Of a stretch of DNA of 64,000 nucleotides, positions 27,310 through 36,532 are shown piece after piece (position 1 is the stretch's first letter; each line of letters begins with the position of its first letter). Source of the stretch: Xanthocytophaga flava (lineage in GTDB: Bacteria > Bacteroidota > Bacteroidia > Cytophagales > 172606-1). The notes under the pieces are model-generated. The model was not told where the DNA came from. It worked only from the letters and a program-made list of their open reading frames with translations, and made no database searches. Made by a program: the position numbers and the translations under genes. Location of the stretch: positions 744,001 to 808,000 of the forward strand of contig JASJOS010000001.1 in NCBI GenBank assembly GCA_030068525.1, given 5' to 3'.

Positions 27310-28785
27310 TTAATAAGCCCGTGCAAACAAAACGCGTCTGGAAGAAGGCTTTCCTGTTACAATACACTTACCTTCCTCTGCTGGTGCATCCAATGGAATA
27401 CAACGGATGGTAGCTTTGGTCTCTTCCTTGATGCGTTCTTCTGTTTCAGAAGTGCCATCCCAGTGAGCCAGAACAAATCCTGGTTTCTCATCCAGCATTT
27501 GCTTAAACTCATCATACGTTTCAACCTTTGTAGTATTGGCAGCCCGAAATGTTTGGGCCTTCTGATAAATATTCTGTTGAATATCTGCCAGCAAACCTTC
27601 AATCTGGCTGGCAAGATTGTCCATTGAATAAACTTTCTTCTCCTTAGTATCCCGACGAGCTACTTCAGCGGTACCATTTTCCAGATCACGAGGGCCGATA
27701 GCAACCCGTACAGGTACACCTTTCAGTTCATACTCAGCAAATTTCCATCCAGGTGAATTTCCATCACGGTTATCAAACTTCACACTGATCCCCTTGGATT
27801 TTAACTCTTTTACTAGAGGCTGAATCTTTTCAGTAATGGTAGCTAGTTGCTCAGTCCCTTTAAATATTGGGACAATCACTACCTGGATAGGAGCCAGTTT
27901 GGGAGGTAATACCAGACCTTCATCATCTGAGTGTGCCATAATCAAAGCACCCATCAAACGTGTACTCACACCCCAGGAAGTTCCCCATACATAATCCAGT
28001 TTTCCTTCTTTGCTCGTATACTGCACATCAAATGCTTTGGCAAAGTTCTGTCCCAGAAAGTGAGAGGTACCTGCCTGCAAGGCTTTTCCATCCTGCATCA
28101 GTGCCTCAATACAATACGTATCTTCAGCCCCTGCAAAACGTTCATTAGCGGTTTTTACACCACGTACTACAGGTAAGGCCATCCAATCTTCGGCAAATGT
28201 GGCATATACTTCCAGCATCTGTTTGGTCTCAGCAACAGCCTCATCCGCAGTAGCATGTGCCGTATGCCCCTCCTGCCACAGAAATTCAGTTGTACGCAAA
28301 AACAGGCGTGTACGCATTTCCCAACGAACCACGTTAGCCCACTGATTTACCAGAACAGGCAGGTCACGATAGCTTTGTATCCAGTTTTTGTAGGTACTCC
28401 AGATCACCGTTTCCGATGTGGGACGTACAATTAGTTCTTCTGTCAGCTTGGCTTCCGGATCTACAATAACTCCACTTCCATCGGGTGCATTTTTTAAACG
28501 ATAGTGTGTAACCACCGCACATTCTTTTGCGAATCCTTCTACGTGGCTAGCTTCCTTGCTCAGGAACGATTTGGGTATAAATAACGGAAAGTACGCATTG
28601 GTATGCCCTGTTTCTTTAAACATATCGTCCAATGCCCTTTGCATTTTTTCCCAGATAGTATATCCATAGGGCTTAATCACCATACATCCGCGCACAGGTG
28701 AGTTTTCGGCAAGGTCAGCCTTCTGAACCAGTTCATTGTACCAGGCTGAATAGTCTTCGCTTCGTTTTGGCAATCCTTTACTCAT
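27310..28785 (-). CDS. proS: Prolyl-tRNA synthetase
   Basis: Class II aminoacyl-tRNA synthetase of 491 residues that charges tRNA-Pro. The length and the absence of the editing INS domain show the eukaryote/archaea-like ProS form typical of Bacteroidota. The opening is [21 protein letters not shown]. Motif 2 lies around [25 protein letters not shown], motif 3 around [21 protein letters not shown], then the anticodon-binding domain ([11 protein letters not shown]...) and the C-terminal zinc-like domain ending [14 protein letters not shown]. It is monocistronic and divergent from the low-complexity lipoprotein gene. Confidence 0.97.
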   Translation of the reverse strand: MSKGLPKRSEDYSAWYNELVQKADLAENSPVRGCMVIKPYGYTIWEKMQRALDDMFKETGHTNAYFPLFIPKSFLSKEASHVEGFAKECAVVTHYRLKNAPDGSGVIVDPEAKLTEELIVRPTSETVIWSTYKNWIQSYRDLPVLVNQWANVVRWEMRTRLFLRTTEFLWQEGHTAHATADEAVAETKQMLEVYATFAEDWMALPVVRGVKTANERFAGAEDTYCIEALMQDGKALQAGTSHFLGQNFAKAFDVQYTSKEGKLDYVWGTSWGVSTRLMGALIMAHSDDEGLVLPPKLAPIQVVIVPIFKGTEQLATITEKIQPLVKELKSKGISVKFDNRDGNSPGWKFAEYELKGVPVRVAIGPRDLENGTAEVARRDTKEKKVYSMDNLASQIEGLLADIQQNIYQKAQTFRAANTTKVETYDEFKQMLDEKPGFVLAHWDGTSETEERIKEETKATIRCIPLDAPAEEGKCIVTGKPSSRRVLFARAY

Positions 28786-29196
28786 GAATTCAACAAAAAA
28801 GTTAATGAATAATATAGGTTAGGTTATTTGTATTGTAAAGCATTCACATCGCTAATCCATTGGTAATCATACTATACTAAATTGATTTCTCTGACTACCT
28901 ATATCTTGTTTCTGTATAGTCTTTCGTTATAATCGTATTTTTTATAAAAAATGTTAAAAATTGTTAATTATGGCACGATTTTTAATACTTATATAAGGCA
29001 GAATGAGAATACGAAAGTGCGTATTTAATTACATTTTAATTTACTTTTATCCCGAAAAACTTATAAATTTCAAAACATAAACTTTTTTTACCGGATACTG
29101 TGTTTTATAAAATAGATAAGCAAACGGCAAAGATAGGTTTTTGTGAGAAATGCTTGAGATCTAAATGAATTAGTTTTACATCCAACAGATAATTTT
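28786..29196. other. AT-rich divergent intergenic region
   Basis: 411 bp between the proS start and the lipoprotein start, notably A/T-rich (for example around 28931-29100). No RNA gene, operator or clear TAnnTTTG box was identified. Confidence 0.5.
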
Positions 29197-30696
29197 ATGA
29201 AGACGTACCCATTTAAATCAGTAGTTTTTGCGGCTATGATAGGCTTGGGGGGGGTCATGTCGTGTACACAATCACAATATGCACAGAAAGGCGATAGTGA
29301 TGATCTGTATTATTCTTCCAAGGATAAACCTGTTACCCGATACGCCTCTTCAACTGAAGTTGCCCCCAATACATCCGGAAATTCAAAAAATCAAAAAAAT
29401 CTTAATCCGGATTATTTGACGCAATATAGCCAGCAGTCACAACAATATAGTGGCAATAACCAAAGACAAGTTCAGGATACAACAGGAGATACCTATTATG
29501 ATCCTAATTATCAGGATAGTGATCTGATCACAGCAGATAATGCTACATTAGGTCGTCGTCGTACTACCAGTTATGGATATAACAGTGTATATCCAAACTA
29601 CAACAACTACTACGCTAACAACTATTATGGCAATTCCTGGTATGATCCTTACTATGGCTCAAATTGGGGATACTCTAATTGGGGCTACCCTTATTATGGT
29701 TCAAGCTGGGGATATCCTTACTATGGTGGAGGTTGGGGATATAGCCCCTGGGCATCATCCTGGTGGGGACCTGGTATAAGTGTAAGTATCGGCTGGGGCA
29801 GACCATACTGGGGCTGGGGCGGTGGTTACTATGCCCGTGGTTGGGGGTATGATCCTTACTGGTATGGGTATAACTCTTATTGGGGTAGCCCTTATGGATA
29901 TTATGGTTACTATGGTGGATATTACAATAACTATTATAACTACTATGGTGGTTCACGTACCAATGTAGTATGGGGCCGTTCAAATGGCACTGGTTATACA
30001 GGAAGTCGCTCAGAAAATACTGTTTATAGAAATTATGGTTCCAGAGGAAGCAGAAGTAACACTGTTGTAAATGAGAACTTTGTAAATGGATCAGGAGGTA
30101 GAGGAGGTAGAATGGCGTCAACAGATAACGCGGTAAATAATTCAGGTTCTTCTCGTCCTGCAAGAAATAGCATGATTGCCAATCCAAGAGGTAGCTCTAA
30201 TGATGGCTTCTCTTCTTCAGGCCGCTCTTCCTCTTCCATGTCTGATACTCGTGCAGTAAGACCTCGTGGTACGGATTATAGCAACAATAGTGGTAACGAT
30301 TTCAATTATCGTCGCAGTGACTATAGCAGTGTAGGAGGCAGAAGCAGCAGTTATTCTAATAATGGTTATTCAAACTCTGGTAGTCAGCCTGTAACCCCAT
30401 ATAACTCACGTCCAAGCCGCAGTTCTAGCTCTAACAGTGGTAGCTGGAATACTCCTAGCAATAATTCCAATTCTGGAAGTAGCTGGGGTGGAGGTCGTAG
30501 CAATAGCAGCAACAATAGTGGTAGTTGGAGTACTCCTAGCAATAATAATTCTGGAGGCAGTTGGGGTGGTCGTAGCAGTGGTGGTAATAGTGGAGGAGGT
30601 AGCTGGGGTGGCGGCGGAGGTGGCCGTAGCAGTGGTGGTTCCTCAGGTGGAGGTGGTAATAGCAATGGTTCTCCAACACGTGTTCCTCGTAGATAA
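29197..30696 (+). CDS. Low-complexity Tyr/Gly/Ser/Asn-rich lipoprotein
   Basis: Protein of 499 residues with a signal peptide and lipobox (GGVMSC, Cys at about residue 23). After a polar linker, residues about 125-255 are a Tyr/Trp/Gly/Asn field with near-repeats of YYGSSWGYP, SNWGY and GGWGY. Residues about 260-499 are Ser/Gly/Asn/Arg-rich with repeats of SSNSGSW and GGSWGGR, and the end is basic (RVPRR). No catalytic domain is present. Such composition suggests an extracellular, adhesive or phase-separating surface material; this is inference. Codon usage matches neighbours, and the antisense Pro/Leu-rich frames are shadows of the repeats. A hairpin follows at 30708. Confidence 0.85.
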   Translation: MKTYPFKSVVFAAMIGLGGVMSCTQSQYAQKGDSDDLYYSSKDKPVTRYASSTEVAPNTSGNSKNQKNLNPDYLTQYSQQSQQYSGNNQRQVQDTTGDTYYDPNYQDSDLITADNATLGRRRTTSYGYNSVYPNYNNYYANNYYGNSWYDPYYGSNWGYSNWGYPYYGSSWGYPYYGGGWGYSPWASSWWGPGISVSIGWGRPYWGWGGGYYARGWGYDPYWYGYNSYWGSPYGYYGYYGGYYNNYYNYYGGSRTNVVWGRSNGTGYTGSRSENTVYRNYGSRGSRSNTVVNENFVNGSGGRGGRMASTDNAVNNSGSSRPARNSMIANPRGSSNDGFSSSGRSSSSMSDTRAVRPRGTDYSNNSGNDFNYRRSDYSSVGGRSSSYSNNGYSNSGSQPVTPYNSRPSRSSSSNSGSWNTPSNNSNSGSSWGGGRSNSSNNSGSWSTPSNNNSGGSWGGRSSGGNSGGGSWGGGGGGRSSGGSSGGGGNSNGSPTRVPRR

Positions 30697-30707
30697 TTTT
30701 TTAATTT

Positions 30708-30738
30708 AGAATTCCCCCTTATATTCCGGGGGAATTCT
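30708..30738 (+). terminator. Hairpin after the low-complexity lipoprotein gene
   Basis: Perfect GAATTCCCCC/GGGGGAATTC stem, 12 bp after the stop; no strong T-run follows, so it may be a weak terminator or mRNA stabiliser. Confidence 0.5.
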
Positions 30739-30785
30739 CCTCTCTGAGAGTTCCTCTCATTTATTAAGCAACCTTTTTAGATTTT

Positions 30786-32411
30786 TTGACTATGAAAATC
30801 CGACATTTAATAGTGGGATTAGCTTGTTATTGCCTAACAGACAGTGTACTGGCCCAATCTATATCCCCGTATGTTTCAGATGCACTCCAATTTTCACAAT
30901 CACAACCCTTCGGAACAACACGTTTTCAATCTATGGGTGGTGTCAATACAGCTTTAGGTGCAGATATTAGTTCTATTTCTGGAAATCCTGCAGGTCTGGG
31001 TTTCTATCGTAAGTCAGATTTCAGTATTACCCCATCTTTGAATTTTACAAATAACAAAAGTACATTCATTGGACGTCAACTAAGTGATGGTACTACCTTT
31101 TTTAATGTCCCTAACTTTGGTATTGTATTTTCTGGAGCAAAAAAAGATACAGACAATAGCTTGTGGAGAGGAGGTTCTTTTGGTATAAGTTATAATAGAA
31201 ACGCTAACTTCAGAAATGTTGTTACATTTCAGGGAAACCCTAATAGTGCTAACTCCATAGCTGTTTACTTCAGAGGCCTTGCAGATGCGCTTGATCTTCC
31301 ATCTTCTCGACTTGATGTTGCAGACGATCAGATCGGATTTAATGTAGGTTATAATCAGGCCATGGCTCAATTGGCTTATAAAGGATATTTAATTGAGGGA
31401 TATGATAGTGACAATGATGGGAATCAAGATGTAGGTAACTATTATATTACAAATTTAAGCCGAAACGCTACTGTAGACCCTCAAACCAATGAACTGATAG
31501 AAGATCCATTTGAAGTTTCGCAAAGTGAAACATGGACCACAACAGGCGGACGTAGTCAATGGAGTTTTGCATGGGGAGGAAACTGGGCCGACAAACTCTA
31601 TATGGGTGTTTCTTTAGGAATATCATCTATTCGTTATGAATCCACTAAAGGATATACGGAAGTTGTGAATGAATCTACCCTAAACTTTCTGGACCAGTTT
31701 ACAGTTACTGATAATTTGAAAGTAAATGGTACTGGCTTTAATGCAACACTTGGTTTGAATTATCGTCCTGTTGACTGGGTACGGATTGGTTGGTCTTTCT
31801 CTACACCAACTTTATATCGTCTGAATGAAGTAAGTTTTACTTCTCTATCCACACGTGTAAAAGATCCTAGTACTGTTGGAGGCAATAACCCTATTGGTTT
31901 TAGAACAGTTGACAATGAATTTGACTATAACCTAACAACCCCTCTCCGAACTTCAGTAGGTATAGCTTTCTTTTTCGAAAAATATGGTTTTATCTCAGGT
32001 GATGTGGAATATATGCCTTATAAGGGAGCAAGAATAGGAGGCAGTGATTGGTCTACAGATAATTCAGGTTTAAGTGAACGTGTCACAATCAATAACCAGA
32101 TAAAACAAACCTATACAAATACATTTAATTACAGAGTAGGTGGAGAGTTCAGGTATCAGATATTTCGCATTCGTGCAGGATTTGCTTATCAAACTGATCC
32201 TTATCAACAACGTATAGATGATTTGAATCGTAGCTTATTATCTTATAGTGGTGGTGTTGGTATTAAACTTTCTAATTTTTATTCAGATCTTGGAGTTATG
32301 TATTCTCAATCCAAAGGAGGATATACACCCTATCAACTTCCAGGTGCACCTTCTGCAACTACACAATATAATACTACATCTGTTATGCTTACAATAGGCT
32401 CCAGTTTCTAA
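30786..32411 (+). CDS. Outer-membrane beta-barrel protein, OmpP1/FadL-like
   Basis: Protein of 541 residues with a signal peptide (IVGLACYCLTDSVLAQ). The N-terminal SQSQPFGTTRFQSMGGVNTALGADISSISGNPAGLGFYRKSDFSITPSL is a typical opening of FadL-related barrels in Bacteroidota, where the SxNPAGL segment is conserved. Alternating hydrophobic strands continue to the C-terminal VMLTIGSSF, which ends with Phe as barrel proteins do. FadL proteins carry hydrophobic compounds; whether this one does is unknown. ATG codons at 30786 and 30792 are equivalent choices. A perfect palindromic terminator follows. Confidence 0.75.
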   Translation: MTMKIRHLIVGLACYCLTDSVLAQSISPYVSDALQFSQSQPFGTTRFQSMGGVNTALGADISSISGNPAGLGFYRKSDFSITPSLNFTNNKSTFIGRQLSDGTTFFNVPNFGIVFSGAKKDTDNSLWRGGSFGISYNRNANFRNVVTFQGNPNSANSIAVYFRGLADALDLPSSRLDVADDQIGFNVGYNQAMAQLAYKGYLIEGYDSDNDGNQDVGNYYITNLSRNATVDPQTNELIEDPFEVSQSETWTTTGGRSQWSFAWGGNWADKLYMGVSLGISSIRYESTKGYTEVVNESTLNFLDQFTVTDNLKVNGTGFNATLGLNYRPVDWVRIGWSFSTPTLYRLNEVSFTSLSTRVKDPSTVGGNNPIGFRTVDNEFDYNLTTPLRTSVGIAFFFEKYGFISGDVEYMPYKGARIGGSDWSTDNSGLSERVTINNQIKQTYTNTFNYRVGGEFRYQIFRIRAGFAYQTDPYQQRIDDLNRSLLSYSGGVGIKLSNFYSDLGVMYSQSKGGYTPYQLPGAPSATTQYNTTSVMLTIGSSF

Positions 32412-32426
32412 AACAAGCAATTCAGT

Positions 32427-32468
32427 AAAAACAAAAATCTCTCTGATATCAGAGAGATTTTTGTTTTT
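32427..32468. terminator. Perfect 21-bp palindromic bidirectional terminator
   Basis: The 42 bases form an exact palindrome, an A-rich left arm (AAAAACAAAAATCTCTCTGAT) and its reverse complement, between two convergent genes (FadL-like and aroK). Confidence 0.85.
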
Positions 32469-32478
32469 AAAGCAGGTA

Positions 32479-33006
32479 CTAAAACAGATCCGGCAATTTC
32501 TCTTTTAATTGTGAAGCAACAAAGGAAGGCTTTGTCTCATGTGGGAGAAACCGGAACTGTGACTTTTCATAATGTGGTACGCGATTTACCTGCATTGTAT
32601 CAATACTATTGCGAAGTTCATCTACTGTTTTATTTGCAAACAAAGGCCGCTTTTGCGTAGCGTCTTCGCTACTCGTCAGACGTTTTACTAGTTCGTCAGT
32701 GGATACATCTAGAAAAATGGTAATACCATGTTCATTCATCCATGCCATATTATCAAAAAAGCAAGGCGTCCCTCCTCCCGTAGCAATCACAGATTTTTGT
32801 AATTGAAGTGTCCTCTTTAAGCATTCGCTTTCTGCTTGTCTGAAATATGATTCACCTTTCTGCGCAAATATTTCAGTAACAGGCATCTTCTCTTGCTCAG
32901 CTAATACAATATCCAAATCTGTAAACGAGAAACCCAACGTTTTTGCCAATCGTTTACCCAACGTTGTTTTCCCGGAACCGGGCATACCAATTAAATAAAT
33001 GTTCAT
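32479..33006 (-). CDS. aroK: Shikimate kinase
   Basis: Enzyme of 175 residues that phosphorylates shikimate at the 3-position in aromatic amino acid synthesis. The P-loop GMPGSGKT is at residues 7-14. The shikimate-binding DLD, the ESYFRQAESECL segment, the VIATGGGTPCF Gly-rich substrate loop and the lid region KRPLFANKTVDEL are all present. Length and start agree with AroK/AroL. It is monocistronic here. Confidence 0.96.
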   Translation of the reverse strand: MNIYLIGMPGSGKTTLGKRLAKTLGFSFTDLDIVLAEQEKMPVTEIFAQKGESYFRQAESECLKRTLQLQKSVIATGGGTPCFFDNMAWMNEHGITIFLDVSTDELVKRLTSSEDATQKRPLFANKTVDELRNSIDTMQVNRVPHYEKSQFRFLPHETKPSFVASQLKEKLPDLF

Positions 33007-33179
33007 ACAAATGAAAAAAATAATAAATTTGCAAGCTTTGCTTAATAAATCCGGGAAGCTACCTGACTGTTTGCTTCAGGTAAAATAGCTTATAACATTT
33101 TACAAATATTGTTGTTATTCTACAGTAAAAACAATTCAGCTGTAAGCATTTTGTAAAAGTACTATCTATTTGATATAAA

Positions 33180-33869
33180 GTGGAAATTCGAGTTACACAT
33201 GACGGGTCCCATACTCTCTACAGTCCGCTGTTGAATGAAAACTATCATTCTATTCACGGAGCTATGGATGAATCTATACACGTATTTATAGAAGCAGGAC
33301 TGAAGCCCGTTTTACAAGATAAGAAGGGAATATATCTACTGGAAGTTGGCTTTGGCACAGGACTCAATGCATGGCTGAGTATCTGCAATATACAACGTTA
33401 TTTCCCTGACCATCTGGTGAGTTATGTTGCCATAGAGCCTTATCCTGTTCCTGCTGAGATTATCAGTCAGTTAAACTATACACATGTTTCCAGCAGTTTT
33501 GCCTCAATGGATTCCTTGTACTCTCAGTTGCATGAAGTGCCTTGGGAAAAAGAATCCAAAATACTAAAAGATCAGTTTCATTTACGAAAGTTTCCGGTTA
33601 CACTTACAGATTTTAAACCTTACTGGCTGTTTGATCTTATTTACTATGATGCCTTTGCCCCCAGCAAACAACCTGAAATGTGGGAAAAAGCACTTTTTCA
33701 AAAAATATATGATGTAACAGTTCCTGGCGGCATGTTAGTTACTTACTGCGCAAAGGGGCAATTCAAACGCGATCTGAAAGAAGTTGGTTGGGAAGTGGAG
33801 TCATTGCCGGGACCTATGGGAAAAAGGGAAATGACACGTGCCATAAAACCTATTACAGCACCGCTATAA
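33180..33869 (+). CDS. mnmD: tRNA (5-methylaminomethyl-2-thiouridine)(34)-methyltransferase MnmD
   Basis: SAM-dependent methyltransferase of 229 residues completing the mnm5s2U modification at the tRNA wobble position; it corresponds to the MnmC methylase half without the FAD oxidoreductase half. The SAM-binding motif LLEVGFGTGLNAWLS and the DLIYYDAFAPSKQPEMW and PGGMLVTYCAKGQFKRDLKEVGWEVESLPGPMGKREM segments are diagnostic. The start codon is GTG at 33180. A terminator hairpin follows at 33894. Confidence 0.93.
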   Translation: MEIRVTHDGSHTLYSPLLNENYHSIHGAMDESIHVFIEAGLKPVLQDKKGIYLLEVGFGTGLNAWLSICNIQRYFPDHLVSYVAIEPYPVPAEIISQLNYTHVSSSFASMDSLYSQLHEVPWEKESKILKDQFHLRKFPVTLTDFKPYWLFDLIYYDAFAPSKQPEMWEKALFQKIYDVTVPGGMLVTYCAKGQFKRDLKEVGWEVESLPGPMGKREMTRAIKPITAPL

Positions 33870-33893
33870 AAACTTTTGTAACTTATTGTCCGT

Positions 33894-33914
33894 AAACCCC
33901 TCCCAATGGGGTTT
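33894..33914 (+). terminator. Terminator after mnmD
   Basis: AAACCCC/GGGGTTT stem with 7-nt loop followed by TATTTTATCC, 25 bp after the stop. Confidence 0.7.
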
Positions 33915-33994
33915 TATTTTATCCAACAAATCATTTCCACAATACTATTTTTTGAATACTATTTCTGCAAGGGTCTTCGTTTGCTTTATATCCT

Positions 33995-34873
33995 ATGAGA
34001 AACTTTTCCATTCTTTTTTTGCTTTCGGTTACTGGAACTCTGCTGATCTCAGCATGCAATACGGACAAAAAATCCAATCGTCAGTCTACGTCAGAAACTG
34101 TACTTGCCAAAACAGGTAACGACATTCTTTACCTGTCTGAGTTATCAGACATCCTTCCTGCCGGACTTTCACAGCCAGATAGTACTGCATTTGTAAAGCG
34201 CTATGCAGAAAGTTGGGTAAGGAAGCACCTCTTGCTAACTCAAGCTACTCGCGAAACAGAAGGAGATGCTGATGAGATTGATAAGAAAGTGGCTGATTAC
34301 AGAGAATATCTGATCCTTCAGGCTTTTGAGAAACAATATGTTGACCGTCATATAGACACCACTGTAAGTACTGCCGAAATACAGGACTATTATAAAAACA
34401 ATCCAGAAAATTTTACCTTGCAGCAAAGTATTGTCAAAGCCTGGCTGGTAGTGGCTCCAAAAACTACCCCTGGCCTGGATCGTGCCAGAAACTGGATACG
34501 TTCCAATAAACCCAATGACCGCAAAGAACTACAGTCATTTGCCTATCGCTTTGCTAATTTCTATCATCTGGAAGATACCAGATGGACTATTTTTAATGAT
34601 CTGATTCGTAATACGCCTTTTGCAGATGACAAGAACAATGTGGCTTTGTTAAAAAATAATCAATTTGCAGAAACTTCCGATCAACAAAATGTATATTTGT
34701 TGGCTATTAAAGAAGTAAGGCTTTCATCTCAACCTGCACCTCTTGCTTTTATCACTCCCCAAATCCACGAAATACTCATTAACCGCAGAAAGGTAAAGAT
34801 GTTACATGAACTGGAAAACAAGATTTATGAGGAAGCAAAGAAGAAGAAGGAGTTCGAAATAAAAGTCCAATAG
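33995..34873 (+). CDS. SurA/PpiC-like lipoprotein (putative periplasmic foldase)
   Basis: Lipoprotein of 292 residues (signal peptide and lipobox LLISAC, Cys about residue 21). The layout resembles SurA N-terminal chaperone domains: ILYLSELSDILPAGL near the start, a helical EIDKKVADYREYLILQAFEKQYVDRHI region, then VSTAEIQDYYKNNPENF, which precedes parvulin domains in PpiC proteins. The following region (residues 145-250) is diverged and lacks clear parvulin signature residues, so isomerase activity is doubtful. It precedes the larger PpiC/SurA gene by 85 bp; the pair plausibly handles outer-membrane protein folding. Confidence 0.75.
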   Translation: MRNFSILFLLSVTGTLLISACNTDKKSNRQSTSETVLAKTGNDILYLSELSDILPAGLSQPDSTAFVKRYAESWVRKHLLLTQATRETEGDADEIDKKVADYREYLILQAFEKQYVDRHIDTTVSTAEIQDYYKNNPENFTLQQSIVKAWLVVAPKTTPGLDRARNWIRSNKPNDRKELQSFAYRFANFYHLEDTRWTIFNDLIRNTPFADDKNNVALLKNNQFAETSDQQNVYLLAIKEVRLSSQPAPLAFITPQIHEILINRRKVKMLHELENKIYEEAKKKKEFEIKVQ

Positions 34874-34958
34874 GTGTTAAAGATTGTTAAATCATATAAG
34901 AAAAGTAGAAATTCCTTTTCTTTTGTAGAATAGTCTATTTTCCGAAGATCCTATTTAT

Positions 34959-36320
34959 ATGTATATGTTTTCAAAAATGAAGTATTTATATTGTCTTGGT
35001 TGCTTGCTGGCAATTTTGTTTGCAGGCATCTGTAGTACAACTGCCAATGCTCAGGGTAAATCTGTTGACCGCATTGCAGCCAAGGTTGATAACTACATTG
35101 TATTACAATCAGAAATCGAAGGATATAAGGCAGAAGCCTCTGCTGCAGGAAAGAATCTGGAAGAATGTCAGATCCTTCAGCAGTTGTTACTGCAAAAGCT
35201 ACTGGCAGCCAAAGCTGAAATTGACTCTGTGGAAGTAGAAGATAAAGATGTAGAGTCAACATTAGACCGAAGAATGGAATATATGATTCGGAACCAGTTT
35301 GGTTCGGCAGAAAAACTGATTGAAGCCTATGGAAAAACACCTGAAGCATTGAAGGCTGAGTTAAGGCCTCAGATCAAGGAGCAGATGATGGTTCAGAAAA
35401 TGCAGGAGAAAATCACAGAGAAAATCAAAGTAACTCCTAGTGAAGTAAAGCGTTTTTATAATAACATGCCTCATGATAGCATTCCCTATTTTTCTACCGA
35501 AGTAGAAGTAGCTCAGATTGTTAAACTGGCAGCCGTAAGCAAGGAAGAGAAAAATACAATTAAAACACGCCTGAATCAGATCCGTAAAAAAATTGTAGAT
35601 GGCGGTGAAGATTTTGCATCTCTGGCCCGTACAAACTCGGTAGATGGTTCAGCAGCTGATGGAGGGGATCTGGGTTGGGCTAAACGAGGTATGATGGTAC
35701 CTGAATTTGAAGGTGCGGCAATGAAGCTCAAAAAAGGAGAAGTATCCCAGGTAGTAGAAACAGAATTCGGGTTTCACCTGATTCAGTTGATTGACAGAAA
35801 AGGAGAAGAATATCGTGCACGCCATATTCTGGTACGTCCCAACTATTCAGATGCAGATATGAATGTGCCTGCACAATATCTGGATAGTCTTCGCACACTG
35901 ATATTAGCTGACAGTATCAAGTTTGAATATGCAGCAAAACAATATTCAGATGACAAAGGAACAAAAGGGAACGGCGGCGTAATCTCTGATCCGAACAGTC
36001 GTAGTTCTAAAATCTTCATGGAAGCTCTGGATCCAGGTTTGTATTTTGCCATAGATACAATGCAGGTAGGTAACATTAGCAAGCCACTTCAGTATCGTAC
36101 AGATGATGGAAAAAATGCCCTGCGTATCATTTATTTCCGGAAAAAGATAGCCCCACACACAGCCACAATTGAAGATGACTGGGATAAGATAGCTGCTGCA
36201 GCACTGAATGAGAAGAAATCCAAAGCATTGAATGAGTGGTTTAAAAAATCAAAGGACGAGGTATTTATCAATGTTCATGAAGATTTGAAAGACTGTGATG
36301 TGCTAAAAGGAAAACAGTAA
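34959..36320 (+). CDS. SurA-like parvulin peptidylprolyl isomerase
   Basis: Periplasmic chaperone/isomerase of 453 residues. The signal peptide ends TTANAQ. A SurA_N-type helical domain (DRIAAKVDNYIVLQSEIEGYKAEASAAGK) comes first. Two parvulin domains follow: FSTEVEVAQIVKLA...GGEDFASLARTNSVDGSAADGGDLGWAKRGMMVPEFEGAAMKLKKGEVSQVVETEFGFHLIQLIDRKGE is complete, and a second, looser one runs from YRARHILVRPNYSD. Expected role is folding of outer-membrane beta-barrels. Several ATGs lie near the start (34959, 34965, 34977). A strong terminator follows. Confidence 0.9.
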   Translation: MYMFSKMKYLYCLGCLLAILFAGICSTTANAQGKSVDRIAAKVDNYIVLQSEIEGYKAEASAAGKNLEECQILQQLLLQKLLAAKAEIDSVEVEDKDVESTLDRRMEYMIRNQFGSAEKLIEAYGKTPEALKAELRPQIKEQMMVQKMQEKITEKIKVTPSEVKRFYNNMPHDSIPYFSTEVEVAQIVKLAAVSKEEKNTIKTRLNQIRKKIVDGGEDFASLARTNSVDGSAADGGDLGWAKRGMMVPEFEGAAMKLKKGEVSQVVETEFGFHLIQLIDRKGEEYRARHILVRPNYSDADMNVPAQYLDSLRTLILADSIKFEYAAKQYSDDKGTKGNGGVISDPNSRSSKIFMEALDPGLYFAIDTMQVGNISKPLQYRTDDGKNALRIIYFRKKIAPHTATIEDDWDKIAAAALNEKKSKALNEWFKKSKDEVFINVHEDLKDCDVLKGKQ

Positions 36321-36349
36321 AGAAGAATATCTATTTTACACCATGGTGT

Positions 36350-36398
36350 AAAACAAAAAACTACAAAAGTTAAGAACACTTTTGTAGTTTTTTGTTTT
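36350..36398 (+). terminator. Strong terminator after the SurA-like gene
   Basis: A perfect 21-bp stem (left arm 36350-36370, right arm 36378-36398) with a 7-nt loop and a T-rich 3' side. Confidence 0.8.
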
Positions 36399-36532
36399 TA
36401 AGAAAAATATCTATTTTAGACCGAAACAATTTTTACTACTTTGTGAACTTAATATACTATTCACATAGGTAATCATATTTCTGACATTCTTGTAAAACAT
36501 AATAGATTCTATAATCAAACTTTTTAACTATC

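Noticed and set aside
30384-30665. Pro/Leu-rich antisense frame opposite the low-complexity lipoprotein
   Set aside because: It is the expected shadow of Gly/Ser/Trp repeat codons and has no start signal or family.
33886-34119. 77-residue open frame overlapping the SurA-like lipoprotein start
   Set aside because: Runs through a terminator hairpin and overlaps a clear lipoprotein signal peptide in another frame.
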